From DASQMT01 sp963839615 (lineage in GTDB: Bacteria > Actinomycetota > Thermoleophilia > Solirubrobacterales > Solirubrobacteraceae), in assembly GCA_963839615.1 (NCBI GenBank), contig CAWIVY010000006.1, forward strand, positions 1 through 64,000: DNA of 64,000 nucleotides, written 5' to 3'. The notes beneath the pieces were generated by a model. That model had not been told where the DNA came from. It saw only the letters and a list, made by a program, of their open reading frames with translations, and did no database searches. Below are positions 35,531-44,040 of this stretch, in pieces; position 1 is the first letter of the stretch; each line of letters opens with the position of its first letter. A program made the position numbers and the translations under genes.

Positions 35531-36759
35531 GGCAACCGCGCGACGATCGTGGTGGGTCCGCCCTCGGGGCTGTCGACCTCGAGCCTGCCGTCGAGCGCCT
35601 CGACCCGCTGCGCGAGCCCTTCGAGGCCCGAGCCGGGCACGCGCCGCGCGCCGCCGTGGCCGTCGTCGCCGATCGAGAGCACGAGCTCGTCGCCGTCCCG
35701 CCGCAGCTCGACCTGGGCGCTCGCGGCGCCGGAGTGACGGCCGATGTTCGTGAGCGACTCCGCGACGACGTAGTAGGCCGCGGTCTCGACCGCCGGCGGG
35801 AGCCGGTCCGAGAGGTTGCCGCGGATCTCGACCGGGACGCTGGCACGCTCGGCCAGACCGGACAGGGCGGCATCGAGACCGCGGTCGCTGAGCACGGACG
35901 GGTGGATGCCGCGGACCAGATCGCGCAGCTCGCGCATCGCGACCTTGGACTCGTCGTGCGCGCCGGCGAGCAGCTCGTCGACGGACCCGGGATCGGTCGC
36001 GAGCTTGCCCCGGGCGCGTCCGAGCTCCATCGCGATGTACGCGAGCCGGTGCTGCGCGCCGTCGTGCAGGTCGCGCTCGATCCGGCGCAGCCGCGCGTCG
36101 GCCGAGTCGACGGCGCCCGAGCGCGTCGCCTCGAGCGAGCTGATCCGCTGCTCGAGCTCAGCGCGGTCGTCGTCGGCGAGCAGGGTCTGGGCGAGCGAGG
36201 CGCAACCCGTGGCGAGCGCGCGGGTGACGAGCGCGGCGAGACAGGCGACGAGAACGCTGCCGGCCGCCACGGCGAGCAGCCACGCGGTGCCGAGATCGTC
36301 GAGCAGCGAGCCCGGCGGCGCCGCGGAGGCGACCGCCGGCGACAGCAGCGCCGCGACGGCAGCCGACCAGAGGGCGATCACGATCGTGCCTGTGACGATC
36401 CCGAGGGGGCCGAGCAGCAGCATGTAGCCCAGGTCGCGCCACGTGCGGCGGTCGCGCACGCGGGCCAGCCAGCGGTCGAGCAACCGCGTGCTCGACGGCA
36501 CGGCCGGCCGCGGCCGCGCGATCGGCGCGCCGAGCACCATCGCCGCCCGCTCGCGCTCGGTGTTCGCGCCCCAGCTCCACAGCAGCAGGCAGATCGCGAG
36601 GATCGGGATGCCGACCGTGATCACCGCGAGGCCGATGCCGAGCGCGAGCAGCGTGACCAGCAGCGTCAGCCAGACGATGCCGAGCGGGAGCCCGCTCGCG
36701 ACGTAGAGGAAGTCGCGCCAGCCGCGTGCCAGGAGGGAGCGAGAGAGGGCCGCCGGCAT
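35518..36759 (-). CDS. Sensor histidine kinase, HisKA_3 type (system 2)
   Basis: 413 aa. About four membrane segments form an N-terminal sensor region of the DUF1707-less PspC/VraS-like type (PLGIVWLTLLVTLLALGIGLAVITVGIPIL, a segment common in actinobacterial kinases). The phospho-His box is RRIERDLHDGAQHRLAYIAMEL; the N box is VVAESLTNIGRHSGA and the G boxes are IGDDGHGGA and GSGLEGLAQRV. ATG 36759 is preceded by TACGGT at 7 nt. It heads an operon with the response regulator and the DUF4097 gene. Confidence 0.92.
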   Translation of the reverse strand: MPAALSRSLLARGWRDFLYVASGLPLGIVWLTLLVTLLALGIGLAVITVGIPILAICLLLWSWGANTERERAAMVLGAPIARPRPAVPSSTRLLDRWLARVRDRRTWRDLGYMLLLGPLGIVTGTIVIALWSAAVAALLSPAVASAAPPGSLLDDLGTAWLLAVAAGSVLVACLAALVTRALATGCASLAQTLLADDDRAELEQRISSLEATRSGAVDSADARLRRIERDLHDGAQHRLAYIAMELGRARGKLATDPGSVDELLAGAHDESKVAMRELRDLVRGIHPSVLSDRGLDAALSGLAERASVPVEIRGNLSDRLPPAVETAAYYVVAESLTNIGRHSGAASAQVELRRDGDELVLSIGDDGHGGARRVPGSGLEGLAQRVEALDGRLEVDSPEGGPTTIVARLPCAS

Positions 36760-36766
36760 GGGAGTA

Positions 36767-36772
36767 ACCGTA
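36767..36772 (-). promoter_or_regulatory. -10 element of the system 2 operon
   Basis: Minus-strand TACGGT, 7 nt before ATG 36759. It lies downstream of the hairpin at 36813-36840, so the operon has its own promoter. Confidence 0.45.
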
Positions 36773-36812
36773 CGTAGCGGTGGTCGCCGCTACCAGGAGG
36801 AAGCCCTGTGGC

Positions 36813-36840
36813 TCCAGGGTGGGGTGCGCCCCACCCTGGA
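36813..36840 (-). terminator. Perfect 12-bp hairpin
   Basis: TCCAGGGTGGGG and CCCCACCCTGGA pair around TGCG. It lies 7 nt after the stop of the nucleotidyltransferase-like gene and before the system 2 promoter. There is no T-tract on either side. Confidence 0.65.
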
Positions 36841-36846
36841 CGAGGC

Positions 36847-37206
36847 TCAGGCGGGCTCGGGCAGCAGCTCGAGCCCGTGCTCCGCCACGTCGCGCACGAT
36901 GGGGAGCTTCTCGCGCCTGCGCTCGAACTCCGCCGGCGTGTAGCAGTGCACGTCGGCGGCGGCGCCCATCTCGTAGGCGTCCCACAACGACCCGGTCTGG
37001 TAGACCCGCTCGAGCCACGGCACGCCGTCGAAGTGCTCGGAGACGAACACGATCACGTACTCGGGCCCGCGCTCGCGCTGGCTCGGCGCGCCCTGCAGAT
37101 CGGCCACGCGCGCGCCGCCGAGCAGCGCCCGCTGAGCGGGCCACCGGTCGGTGACCCGCTGCACGTAGCGCTCGAGCTCGCGACGGTTGAGCTCATCCTC
37201 CGACAC
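36847..37206 (-). CDS. Small protein of unknown function
   Basis: 119 aa from GTG 37206 (VSEDELNRRELERYVQRV). The stretch EYVIVFVSEHFDGVPWLERVYQTGSLWDAYEMGAAADVHCYTPAEFERRREKLP resembles the second half of a minimal nucleotidyltransferase, but the GSxxxG/DxD catalytic motif is not visible, so the name is not warranted. CATGAT lies 9 nt before GTG 37206. A TTG start at 37245 is possible. It is followed by a strong hairpin. Confidence 0.6.
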   Translation of the reverse strand: MSEDELNRRELERYVQRVTDRWPAQRALLGGARVADLQGAPSQRERGPEYVIVFVSEHFDGVPWLERVYQTGSLWDAYEMGAAADVHCYTPAEFERRREKLPIVRDVAEHGLELLPEPA

Positions 37207-37283
37207 TCGCTGCGGATCATGGCGCAAGCGGTGGCCGGGGCGCAAACCCCCGTCGCCAAGGCTTCACACGCGCTTAAGGCGCG

Positions 37284-38534
37284 CTACGCGAACTCGGCGA
37301 CGTCGTGCGGGCCGACGCAGGCGACCGAGGCCTCGACGGAGATACCGCTTGCGACTTCCGCGACCTGCTCGAACGTGACCTCGTCGAGCACCGCGATCGC
37401 GGCGTCGGGGTCGACCTCCTGGCCGTAGACGACGGTCTGCGTCGCTGCGTGACGGGCCACGGCGTTCGTGTTCTCGAATGCCAGGACGCGGCGGCCGGCC
37501 GCGTAGGCGCGGGCGCGATCGACCTCGTCCTCGCGCGGGCCGTCCGTGCGCAGCTCGTCGACGATCTCGCGCATGCGCGTGTAGGCCTCGGCGCACTTGC
37601 CCGACTCCAGCCCGGCGGACAGCTGCAGGATCGGGACGTCGGCGAACGAGTGGTCGACCGAGTAGACCGAGTAGGCGAGCCCGCGCTGCTCGCGGATCTC
37701 GTCGAACAGCCGCGAGCCCATCGAGCCTCCGAGGAGGGTGCCGTAGACGGCGAGGGCGGCGCGATCCCTCTGGTCGCGCGGATCGATCGACGGGCGGTAG
37801 GAGATGCGCAGGTGCGACTGGTTGGAGTCGCGCTGCTCGACGAGCGACTGCGGCGTGAACGTCGGCGCGGCCTCGAAGCCGCCGTCGGACTTGATCGAGG
37901 GGAAGCGCCCGAAGGTCTCGGCCAGCTCCTGGTTCCCGGGCACGTCGGCCAGGTTGCCGACGAGGAACGCGCCGCCGCGCGAGCCCGCCCACTGGCGCCG
38001 CCGGAACGCCAGGATGCCCTCGCGGCTGAACTCGCGCAGGTGCTCCTCGGGGCCCAGCACCGGCCGGCCGAGCGGGTGCTCGCCGAAGGCGGCGCGGTCG
38101 ATCAGGTGCTCGGCCACGACGGACGGCTGGTCGTTGGCGCGTGCGATCTCCTGGATCACGACGCCGCGCTCGCGGTCGAGCTCCTCCTGGTCGATCTTGG
38201 GCCGGCCGACGAAGTCCGTCAGCAGGTCGATCGCGTCGCCGACGACCTCCGCGCGGCAGGTGATGTGGAAGGCCACCAGGTCGTGCGACGTGTAGGCGTT
38301 GAGCATCGCGCCCATGCGCTCGGCCGTCTCGTTGACCTTGCGGTAGTCGTCGTACTTCTCGCCGCCCTTGAAGACGAGGTGCTCGAGGAAGTGGGCCATG
38401 CCGTTCTCCTCGGGGCGCTCGGTGCGCGCGCCGGCCTCGAACGCCACGAGCACCGTGACCGCGCGCGTGCCGGGCAGGTCGACGCGGTAGAGCGGGAGCC
38501 CGTTGGGGAGCGTGGACGAATGGATCTTGGCCAT
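37284..38534 (-). CDS. M16 family zinc metalloprotease
   Basis: 416 aa. The inverted zinc motif HFLEHLVFKG (HxxEH) is near residue 45, with the distal Glu in NAYTSHD...DRERGVVIQEI. Two M16 domains are present; the second has R-Y substrate contacts around LRISYRP...RGLAYSVYS. It resembles processing peptidases and PqqL/YmxG-like bacterial enzymes; substrates are unknown. ATG 38534 has TAGGCT 8 nt upstream; longer frames upstream look non-coding. Divergent from ftsE. Confidence 0.92.
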   Translation of the reverse strand: MAKIHSSTLPNGLPLYRVDLPGTRAVTVLVAFEAGARTERPEENGMAHFLEHLVFKGGEKYDDYRKVNETAERMGAMLNAYTSHDLVAFHITCRAEVVGDAIDLLTDFVGRPKIDQEELDRERGVVIQEIARANDQPSVVAEHLIDRAAFGEHPLGRPVLGPEEHLREFSREGILAFRRRQWAGSRGGAFLVGNLADVPGNQELAETFGRFPSIKSDGGFEAAPTFTPQSLVEQRDSNQSHLRISYRPSIDPRDQRDRAALAVYGTLLGGSMGSRLFDEIREQRGLAYSVYSVDHSFADVPILQLSAGLESGKCAEAYTRMREIVDELRTDGPREDEVDRARAYAAGRRVLAFENTNAVARHAATQTVVYGQEVDPDAAIAVLDEVTFEQVAEVASGISVEASVACVGPHDVAEFA

Positions 38535-38542
38535 GGGCCAGC

Positions 38543-38548
38543 AGCCTA
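38543..38548 (-). promoter_or_regulatory. -10 element of the M16 protease gene
   Basis: Minus-strand TAGGCT, 8 nt before ATG 38534, in the interval divergent from ftsE. Confidence 0.4.
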
Positions 38549-38613
38549 CCGAGGCAAGATCGCTTGCAGGGAGGGGAGCCGCGGGGCAGGGCGAAGTACC
38601 CTCCTGACCCGAG

Positions 38614-39429
38614 ATGGCTGCCACCGAACGCCACATCAGGCGGCGCGCCGAGCCCGCTCCACCGCGCCAGCGGGTCGTCGGCGACCCGGTGCCGGGCGCC
38701 GTCGTCGACCTCCGCTCCGTGTCGAAGAAGTACCCCAGCGGCGACATGGGGCTCGAGGACGCGACGTTCGCGATCCACCCGGGCGAGTTCGTCTTCCTCG
38801 TCGGCGCGACGGGCTCGGGCAAGTCGACGATCATGCGCCTGCTGATCAAGGAGATCGAGCCCAGCTATGGCTCGATCGCGGTCGCCGGGCGCGACCTGTC
38901 CGAGATCACGCGCAAGAAGATCCCGTATTACCGCCGCAACCTCGGCGTCGTGTTCCAGGACTTCAAGCTGCTGCCGAGCCGCACGGTCTACGACAACGTG
39001 GCCTACGCGCTCCAGGTGACCGGCGGGACGCGGCGCGAGGTGCGCGAGAAGGTGCCCGACATCCTGCGCCTCACGGGCCTGTCGACCAAGCTGCACAACT
39101 TTCCCGACCAGCTCTCCGGCGGCGAGCAGCAGCGCGTCTCGGTCGCGCGCGCGTTCGTCAACCACCCGCCGCTGCTGCTGGCCGACGAGCCGACCGGCAA
39201 CCTCGATCCCGAGACGTCGGTCGGGATCATGCAGCTGCTCTACCGGATCAATCGCACCGGCACCACGGTCGTCGTCGCCACGCACGACAACGCGATGGTC
39301 GACCGCATGCGCCGCCGCGTGATCGAGGTCTCCGAGGGCCGTGTCGTGCGCGACGAGCGCGTCGGCGGCTACAGCGGGAGCGAGACCACCGGCGAGTTCG
39401 GCGCGCTCTGGCGGCAGGGGCTCGAGTGA
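38614..39429 (+). CDS. ftsE: Cell division ATP-binding protein FtsE
   Basis: 271 aa; ATPase of the FtsEX complex that activates cell-wall hydrolases at the divisome. Walker A is GATGSGKST, the Q loop is VVFQDFKLL, the signature is QLSGGEQQR and Walker B is LLLADEPTGNLD, with the H loop in VVATHD. A ~30-residue Arg/Pro-rich N-terminal extension precedes the family core, so a later start such as near 38695 is possible. TACCCT lies 11 nt before ATG 38614. Overlaps ftsX by ATGA-type junction (GTGA). Confidence 0.95.
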   Translation: MAATERHIRRRAEPAPPRQRVVGDPVPGAVVDLRSVSKKYPSGDMGLEDATFAIHPGEFVFLVGATGSGKSTIMRLLIKEIEPSYGSIAVAGRDLSEITRKKIPYYRRNLGVVFQDFKLLPSRTVYDNVAYALQVTGGTRREVREKVPDILRLTGLSTKLHNFPDQLSGGEQQRVSVARAFVNHPPLLLADEPTGNLDPETSVGIMQLLYRINRTGTTVVVATHDNAMVDRMRRRVIEVSEGRVVRDERVGGYSGSETTGEFGALWRQGLE

Positions 39430-40326
39430 GGATCGGCTTCTTCCTGCGCGAGGCGATGCGCGCCCTGCGCCGCAACGCCGTGCCGTCGTTCGCGGCCATC
39501 GCGACGATCCTCGTCACGGTGCTCGTGCTCGGCGTGTTCATCCCCGTCGTGCAGGCCACGACCGGCGCGGCGAACGAGATCCGCTCGAAGGTGCTCGTCG
39601 ACGTCTACCTCGAGAGCGACGCCAGCGCGGCGGACATCAGCCGCGTGCGGCGCATCATCGAGGACGAGACCCCGGGGGTCGGCAGCGTCGAGTTCGTCTC
39701 CAAGCAGGAGGCGATCCGCGCCGAGCGCGAGGCCGGACGCGGCGACTACTACGACCTGCTCGGCACGAACCCGCTGCCGGACCTGCTGCGCGTCACGCCG
39801 GAGAGCCCGGAGGACATCGTGCAAGGTGCGCGACTCGCTCGCGCCGATGTCGCCGTCGGGCCAGCGCACCGTGATCGACAGCTCGATCGACGAGGTCCAG
39901 GACCGCAAGGAGAACACGGACCAGATCCTCTCCGCCACGCGCGTGGTCAAGCTGACGATGGGCCTGCTCGCGGGCCTGCTCGCGCTCGCGTCGCTGCTGC
40001 TCGTGGCCAACACGATCCGGCTCTCGATGTACGCGCGCAGGCGCGAGGTCGAGGTGATGAAGCTCGTCGGCGCGACCGACTGGTTCATCCGCTGGCCGTT
40101 CGTGATCGAGGGCGTGCTCGTCGGCGCCCTCGGCGGCATCGGGGCCGTCGTGCTGCTCGGCGTCGTCAAGGTCTCGCTCGTCGACCCGCTGGCGAAGGAC
40201 TTCGCCCTGATCGCGGCCCCCGACACGATGAACTTCGGGCTGCTGATCGCCGTGCTGCTCGCGTCGGCCGTCGGGGTCTCCGCGCTCGGCTCGGGACTCT
40301 CGCTGCGCCGCTTCCTGCGCGTCTAG
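39426..40326 (+). CDS. ftsX: Cell division protein FtsX, frameshifted in this sequence
   Basis: Membrane partner of FtsE. The first part from GTG 39426 (RIGFFLREAMRALRRNAVPSF) contains membrane segment 1 and the extracellular domain (KVLVDVYLESDAS). The frame must shift +1 near 39816-39824, where EDIV joins KVRDSLAPMSPSGQ. The second part holds segments 2-4 and the RRREVEVMKLVGATD motif, ending LRRFLRV. Without one base the product is 299 aa, the normal length. The gene is usually important, so an assembly error is more likely than a pseudogene; no known slip signal is seen. Confidence 0.88.
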
Positions 40327-40349
40327 AGCAGGCATTTAGCGCTCGCGTC

Positions 40350-40355
40350 TACGGT
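40350..40355 (+). promoter_or_regulatory. -10 element of the S41 protease gene
   Basis: TACGGT ends 7 nt before GTG 40363, supporting that start over GTG 40354. Confidence 0.4.
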
Positions 40356-40362
40356 GTCCGTC

Positions 40363-41562
40363 GTGCGTCGCCGCCGTTCGTTCACGCCGCTTGTCGTCGT
40401 GCTGCTGCCGATCGTCCTGATCGTCGGACTGTGGCTCGGCGCGCACCCCGCCAACCTGCCCGGCTTCGTGAGCGACGCGCTCGGCGTCGACTCCCAGGGC
40501 CGGCTCTACGACGAGGCGCTCGACACGATCGCCGACAACTACTACCGGTCCGTCGACAAGGACGAGCTCCTCGACGCGGGCCTCACCGCGGGAGTCAAGT
40601 CGCTCGACGATCGCTTCTCGGCCTATTTCGACCCGAAGACCTACAAGGAGTTCGAGGAGGCCACCCAGGGCGCGTTCGAGGGCGTCGGCCTCTCGGTCGC
40701 CGAGGTCGAGCGCGGCCTGCGCGTGCTGACCGTGTTCGACCGCTCGCCGGCCAAGAGCGCCGGGATCCGCGCCCGCGACGTGATCACGGGCGTCGACGGC
40801 GAGTCGCTCGCGGGCCGGACCGCGGAGCAGGCGACGGCGCTGATCAAGGGCCCCGCCGGGACGTCGGTGACGCTGACGGTCGCCACCGGCAAGCAGGAGC
40901 CGCGCACGCTGAAGCTGCGCCGCGCGCGCGTCGACGTGCCCGTCGTCGAGTCCGAGATGCGCGAGCAGGGCGGCACGAAGGTCGCGCACGTGCGGCTGTC
41001 CGGCTTCACCTCCGGCGCACACGGCGACGTGCGCAAGGCCGTCGACGCGCTGCTCGACAAGGGCGCCGACGGCGTCGTGCTCGACTTGCGCGACAACGGC
41101 GGCGGGCTGCTGAACGAGGCGGTGCTGGTCTCGAGCATCTTCGTCGGCGACGGCACGATCGTCTCGACCAAGGGCCGCAACCGGCCGCGGCGCGTGTTCG
41201 AGGCGACCGGTGACCCGATCGACGCCGACGTGCCGGTCGTCGTGCTCGTGAACGGGCAGTCGGCCTCGGCGTCGGAGATCGTCGCCGGTGCGCTGCAGGA
41301 CCGCGAGCGCGCGGAGGTCGTCGGCACGCGCACTTTCGGCAAGGGCGTCTTCCAGGAGGTCCGGCAGCTCTCCAACGGCGGCGCGCTGGACATCACCGTC
41401 GGCGAGTACTTCACGCCCAAGGGCCGCAACCTCGGCGGTGGCGGCGTGAAGAAGGGAGCTGGGATCGAGCCCGAGATCAAGGCGCGCGACGACGCCGGCA
41501 CCCAGAACCGCGACGAGGCCCTCGACGTCGCGCTCGAGACCGTCGCGCGCGAGGCGGCGTGA
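40363..41562 (+). CDS. S41 family C-terminal processing protease (CtpA-like)
   Basis: About 399 aa. One N-terminal membrane anchor (FTPLVVVLLPIVLIVGLWLGA) leads to an extracytoplasmic enzyme. A PDZ domain (EGVGLSVAEVERGLRVLTVFDRSPAKSAGI) is followed by the S41 core with the catalytic Ser in VLVNGQSASASEIVAGAL and Lys in GTRTFGKGVFQE. It would trim or degrade secreted proteins. Its position after ftsEX is common in actinobacteria and firmicutes. The stop overlaps the rnr start (GTGA). Confidence 0.93.
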   Translation: MRRRRSFTPLVVVLLPIVLIVGLWLGAHPANLPGFVSDALGVDSQGRLYDEALDTIADNYYRSVDKDELLDAGLTAGVKSLDDRFSAYFDPKTYKEFEEATQGAFEGVGLSVAEVERGLRVLTVFDRSPAKSAGIRARDVITGVDGESLAGRTAEQATALIKGPAGTSVTLTVATGKQEPRTLKLRRARVDVPVVESEMREQGGTKVAHVRLSGFTSGAHGDVRKAVDALLDKGADGVVLDLRDNGGGLLNEAVLVSSIFVGDGTIVSTKGRNRPRRVFEATGDPIDADVPVVVLVNGQSASASEIVAGALQDRERAEVVGTRTFGKGVFQEVRQLSNGGALDITVGEYFTPKGRNLGGGGVKKGAGIEPEIKARDDAGTQNRDEALDVALETVAREAA

Positions 41563-43328
41563 GCCCACGCCGCGAGGCGGCGCCGCGCGGCGGCGCCGCG
41601 CGCGGAGGGGCCGCTCCGGTCGTCGCGGTGCTCGAGCGGCGCGGGCGTTTCCTGACCGCCGAGCCGTTCTTCGCGCGCGGGCGGCGGATGAACGTCGACC
41701 GCCCGAAGCCGGGCCAGCGGGCCGCCCCCGGCGACCTCGTCCTGGTCGAGCCGAGCGGCCCGCGCGCGGGGCACGGCCGCGTGACCGCGCGCCTGGGCCG
41801 CCCGGACGTAGCGCGCGACGTGCTCGAGGCCCTGATGATCGACCGCGGGCTGCGCCGGCGCTTCGACCCGCTGGTCGAGCGTGAGGCGCGTGCAGCGGCC
41901 GAGAACGTGGCGCGGGACGTGCCGCGCAAGGACCTCCGCGACCTGACGACGTTCACGATCGACCCGCCGACCGCGCGCGACTTCGACGACGCGATCAGCG
42001 CCGAGCGGCTCGACGGCGGCCTCGTGCGCGTCTGGGTCCACATCGCCGACGTCGCCGCGCACGTGCCGCCCGGCTCGGCGGTCGACCGCGAGGCCTACCG
42101 GCGCGCGACGAGCGTGTACGTCCCGGGCAAGGTCGAGCCGATGCTCCCCGAGGCGCTCTCCAACGAGGCCTGCTCGCTCGTGCCGCACCAGGACCGCCTC
42201 GCGGTGACCGTCGAGCTCGAGCTCGAGGGCGCCGAGGTCGTGCGCACCGCATTCCACCGCTCGCTGATCCGGTCTGACGCGCGCCTGGACTACCCCCAGG
42301 TGGACCGGATCTTCGGCGGCACCGAGCGCGCGGAGGAGCCGTGGGCGGCACCGCTCGCGGTGGCGCGGGGCGTCGCCACCGCGCTCGGCGCGCGGCGGGC
42401 CGCGCGCGGCGCGATCGCCGTCGAGTCGGTCGAGCCGGAGTTCGACTTCTCCCACGAGGGCCATGTGACGAGCCTCGTCCCGACCGAGCAGACCGAGTCG
42501 CACAAGCTGATCGAGCACCTGATGATCGCGGCCAACGAGGCGGTGGCGACGCTGACGGAGACGCGCAAGCTGCCGACGCTCTATCGCGTGCACGAGCGTC
42601 CCGAGCCGAAGCGGATCGAGCATCTCGTCGAGCAGCTCGCGGCGCTCGACGTGCCCACGCCGCCGCTGCCCGAGACGATGTCGCCCCAGCAGGCGGGCGA
42701 TCTCGTCGGCGAGGTCTCGCGGCTCGTCGACGAGCACGTGCGTCGCACCGGGCGCGGCCGCGCCGCGCTGACCTCGCTCGTCCTGCGCTCGCTCAAGCAG
42801 GCCCATTACGCGCCGCGCAACGCCGGCCACTTCGGGCTGCGGTCCGCGCGCTACAGCCACTTCACCTCGCCGATCCGCCGCTACCCCGACCTGATCTGCC
42901 ATCGGGCGCTCCTGGCGGCGATCGGCGCGGGGGAGGAGCCGCCGGCCGCGTCGTCGATGGAAGAGGCGGCGGAGTGGTGCTCGCTGCGCGAGCGCGACGC
43001 GGCGGCGATCGAGCGCAGCGCCGACGACGTCGCGAGCTCGTTCCTGCTCGAGGCCGAGTTGTTCCGGCGCGGCTGGAGCACCGAGTGGCCGGGCGAGGTC
43101 GTCGGCGTGATCGGCGCCGGCGCGTTCGTCGCGTTCGGGGACGGGCTCGAAGGGTTGCTGCCGGTGCGGCGCCTGCGCGGCGACTGGTGGGAGCTCGATC
43201 CGCTCGAGGTGATGCTGATCGGCGCCCAGTCGGGCAAGGCGATCCGGCTCGGCGACCCGGTGACCGTGCGGGTCGAGCGCGTCGACGCGCCGCGCGGGAG
43301 GGCCGATCTCTCCCCCGTAGAGTTGTAG
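41559..43328 (+). CDS. rnr: Ribonuclease R (RNase II/R family exoribonuclease)
   Basis: 589 aa; 3'-5' exoribonuclease. The catalytic RNB domain has DPPTARDFDDAISAERL, whose aspartates bind Mg, and the C-terminal S1-like region VVGVIGAGAFVAFGDGLEGLLP. The N-terminal cold-shock domains are reduced, so it is shorter than the ~800 aa E. coli enzyme. In E. coli RNase R works with tmRNA-SmpB to degrade the faulty message, and smpB follows 8 nt later with ssrA 4 kb on. GTG 41559 overlaps the upstream stop. Confidence 0.93.
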   Translation: MSPRREAAPRGGAARGGAAPVVAVLERRGRFLTAEPFFARGRRMNVDRPKPGQRAAPGDLVLVEPSGPRAGHGRVTARLGRPDVARDVLEALMIDRGLRRRFDPLVEREARAAAENVARDVPRKDLRDLTTFTIDPPTARDFDDAISAERLDGGLVRVWVHIADVAAHVPPGSAVDREAYRRATSVYVPGKVEPMLPEALSNEACSLVPHQDRLAVTVELELEGAEVVRTAFHRSLIRSDARLDYPQVDRIFGGTERAEEPWAAPLAVARGVATALGARRAARGAIAVESVEPEFDFSHEGHVTSLVPTEQTESHKLIEHLMIAANEAVATLTETRKLPTLYRVHERPEPKRIEHLVEQLAALDVPTPPLPETMSPQQAGDLVGEVSRLVDEHVRRTGRGRAALTSLVLRSLKQAHYAPRNAGHFGLRSARYSHFTSPIRRYPDLICHRALLAAIGAGEEPPAASSMEEAAEWCSLRERDAAAIERSADDVASSFLLEAELFRRGWSTEWPGEVVGVIGAGAFVAFGDGLEGLLPVRRLRGDWWELDPLEVMLIGAQSGKAIRLGDPVTVRVERVDAPRGRADLSPVEL

Positions 43329-43336
43329 GCCCGCCC

Positions 43337-43780
43337 ATGGCCGACATCGCGACGAACAAGCAGGCTTCATACCGCTACCACCTGCTCGACAAGTGGGAGT
43401 GCGGCCTCGTGCTCACCGGCACCGAGGTCAAGTCGCTGCGCGGCGGCAAGGCGCAGCTCAAGGACGGCTACGCGCAGGTCCAGAACGGCGAGGTCTGGCT
43501 CCACAACGTGCACATCGCGCCCTACGAGCCCGCGACGCGCGAGAACCACGAGCCCGAGCGCCCGCGCAAGCTGCTGATGCACCGGCGCGAGATCGAGCGG
43601 CTTGAGGGCAAGACGCGCCAGAAGGGGCTGACGCTCGTGCCGACGCGGCTCTACTTCAAGGGCCCGCGGGCCAAGGTCGAGATCGCGCTCGCAAAGGGCA
43701 AGGACGTCGGCGACAAGCGCCAGACGATCAAGGAGCGCGAGATGAAGCGCGAGATGGACCGGGCGATCCGCAGGCGTTAA
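43337..43780 (+). CDS. smpB: SsrA-binding protein SmpB
   Basis: 147 aa; binds the tRNA-like domain of tmRNA and places it in the stalled ribosome. Signatures are NKQASYRYHLLDKWECGLVLTGTEVKSLR, the HNVHIAPYE segment and the basic C-terminal tail KREMDRAIRRR that probes the mRNA channel. ATG 43337 gives the normal N-terminus. The gene ends at the perfect hairpin that opens the repeat element. Confidence 0.97.
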   Translation: MADIATNKQASYRYHLLDKWECGLVLTGTEVKSLRGGKAQLKDGYAQVQNGEVWLHNVHIAPYEPATRENHEPERPRKLLMHRREIERLEGKTRQKGLTLVPTRLYFKGPRAKVEIALAKGKDVGDKRQTIKEREMKREMDRAIRRR

Positions 43781-43783
43781 CCG

Positions 43784-44009
43784 TTTCGACCGCCCGGAGG
43801 CGGTCGAAAGTCGACGCGGCGGAGAGCCGCTTGAGGAGCCCTCCGATCAAGTGCAAGCACCTGACCCTCTGGGCGGCGGGCCTCGCACCTCAATGGCCTC
43901 GCTCTCTGCGGCTCATCCTCCGCGTCTGGGGGAAACCTATGCGGACGACGCCGGGCCGCGCAAGGGGGTGCGACAGGGCGTTCCCGCAAGCTGCGGCCAA
44001 AACAAGCCG
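43784..44009 (+). repeat. Structured ~230-nt inverted-repeat element, copy A
   Basis: It begins with an 11-bp hairpin (43784-43794 with 43799-43809, loop CGGA) and a second stem GCGGC-GGAGA-GCCGC. Block 43787-43844 matches 45078-45137 in reverse with two substitutions and a 2-nt indel; block 43872-43939 matches 44979-45045. The middle is diverged. It fills the space between smpB and the M50 gene. No coding capacity is convincing. Confidence 0.85.
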
Positions 44010-44040
44010 TTAACCCTCGCTGCCACACTGGCCTACAAGC

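Noticed and set aside
34080..35873. A single 597-codon minus-strand frame joining the DUF4097 protein to upstream sequence
   Set aside because: Only the last 269 codons are coding; the upstream part is an out-of-frame reading of the response regulator and kinase genes.
37206..37283. Resemblance of GCAAGCGGTGGCC to the end of the inverted-repeat element
   Set aside because: Only about 11 of 13 bases match and there is no hairpin block, so chance is likely.
37305..41213. A 1302-codon open frame on the plus strand
   Set aside because: It runs antisense through the M16 gene and out of frame through ftsE, and is real only where it coincides with the first part of ftsX.
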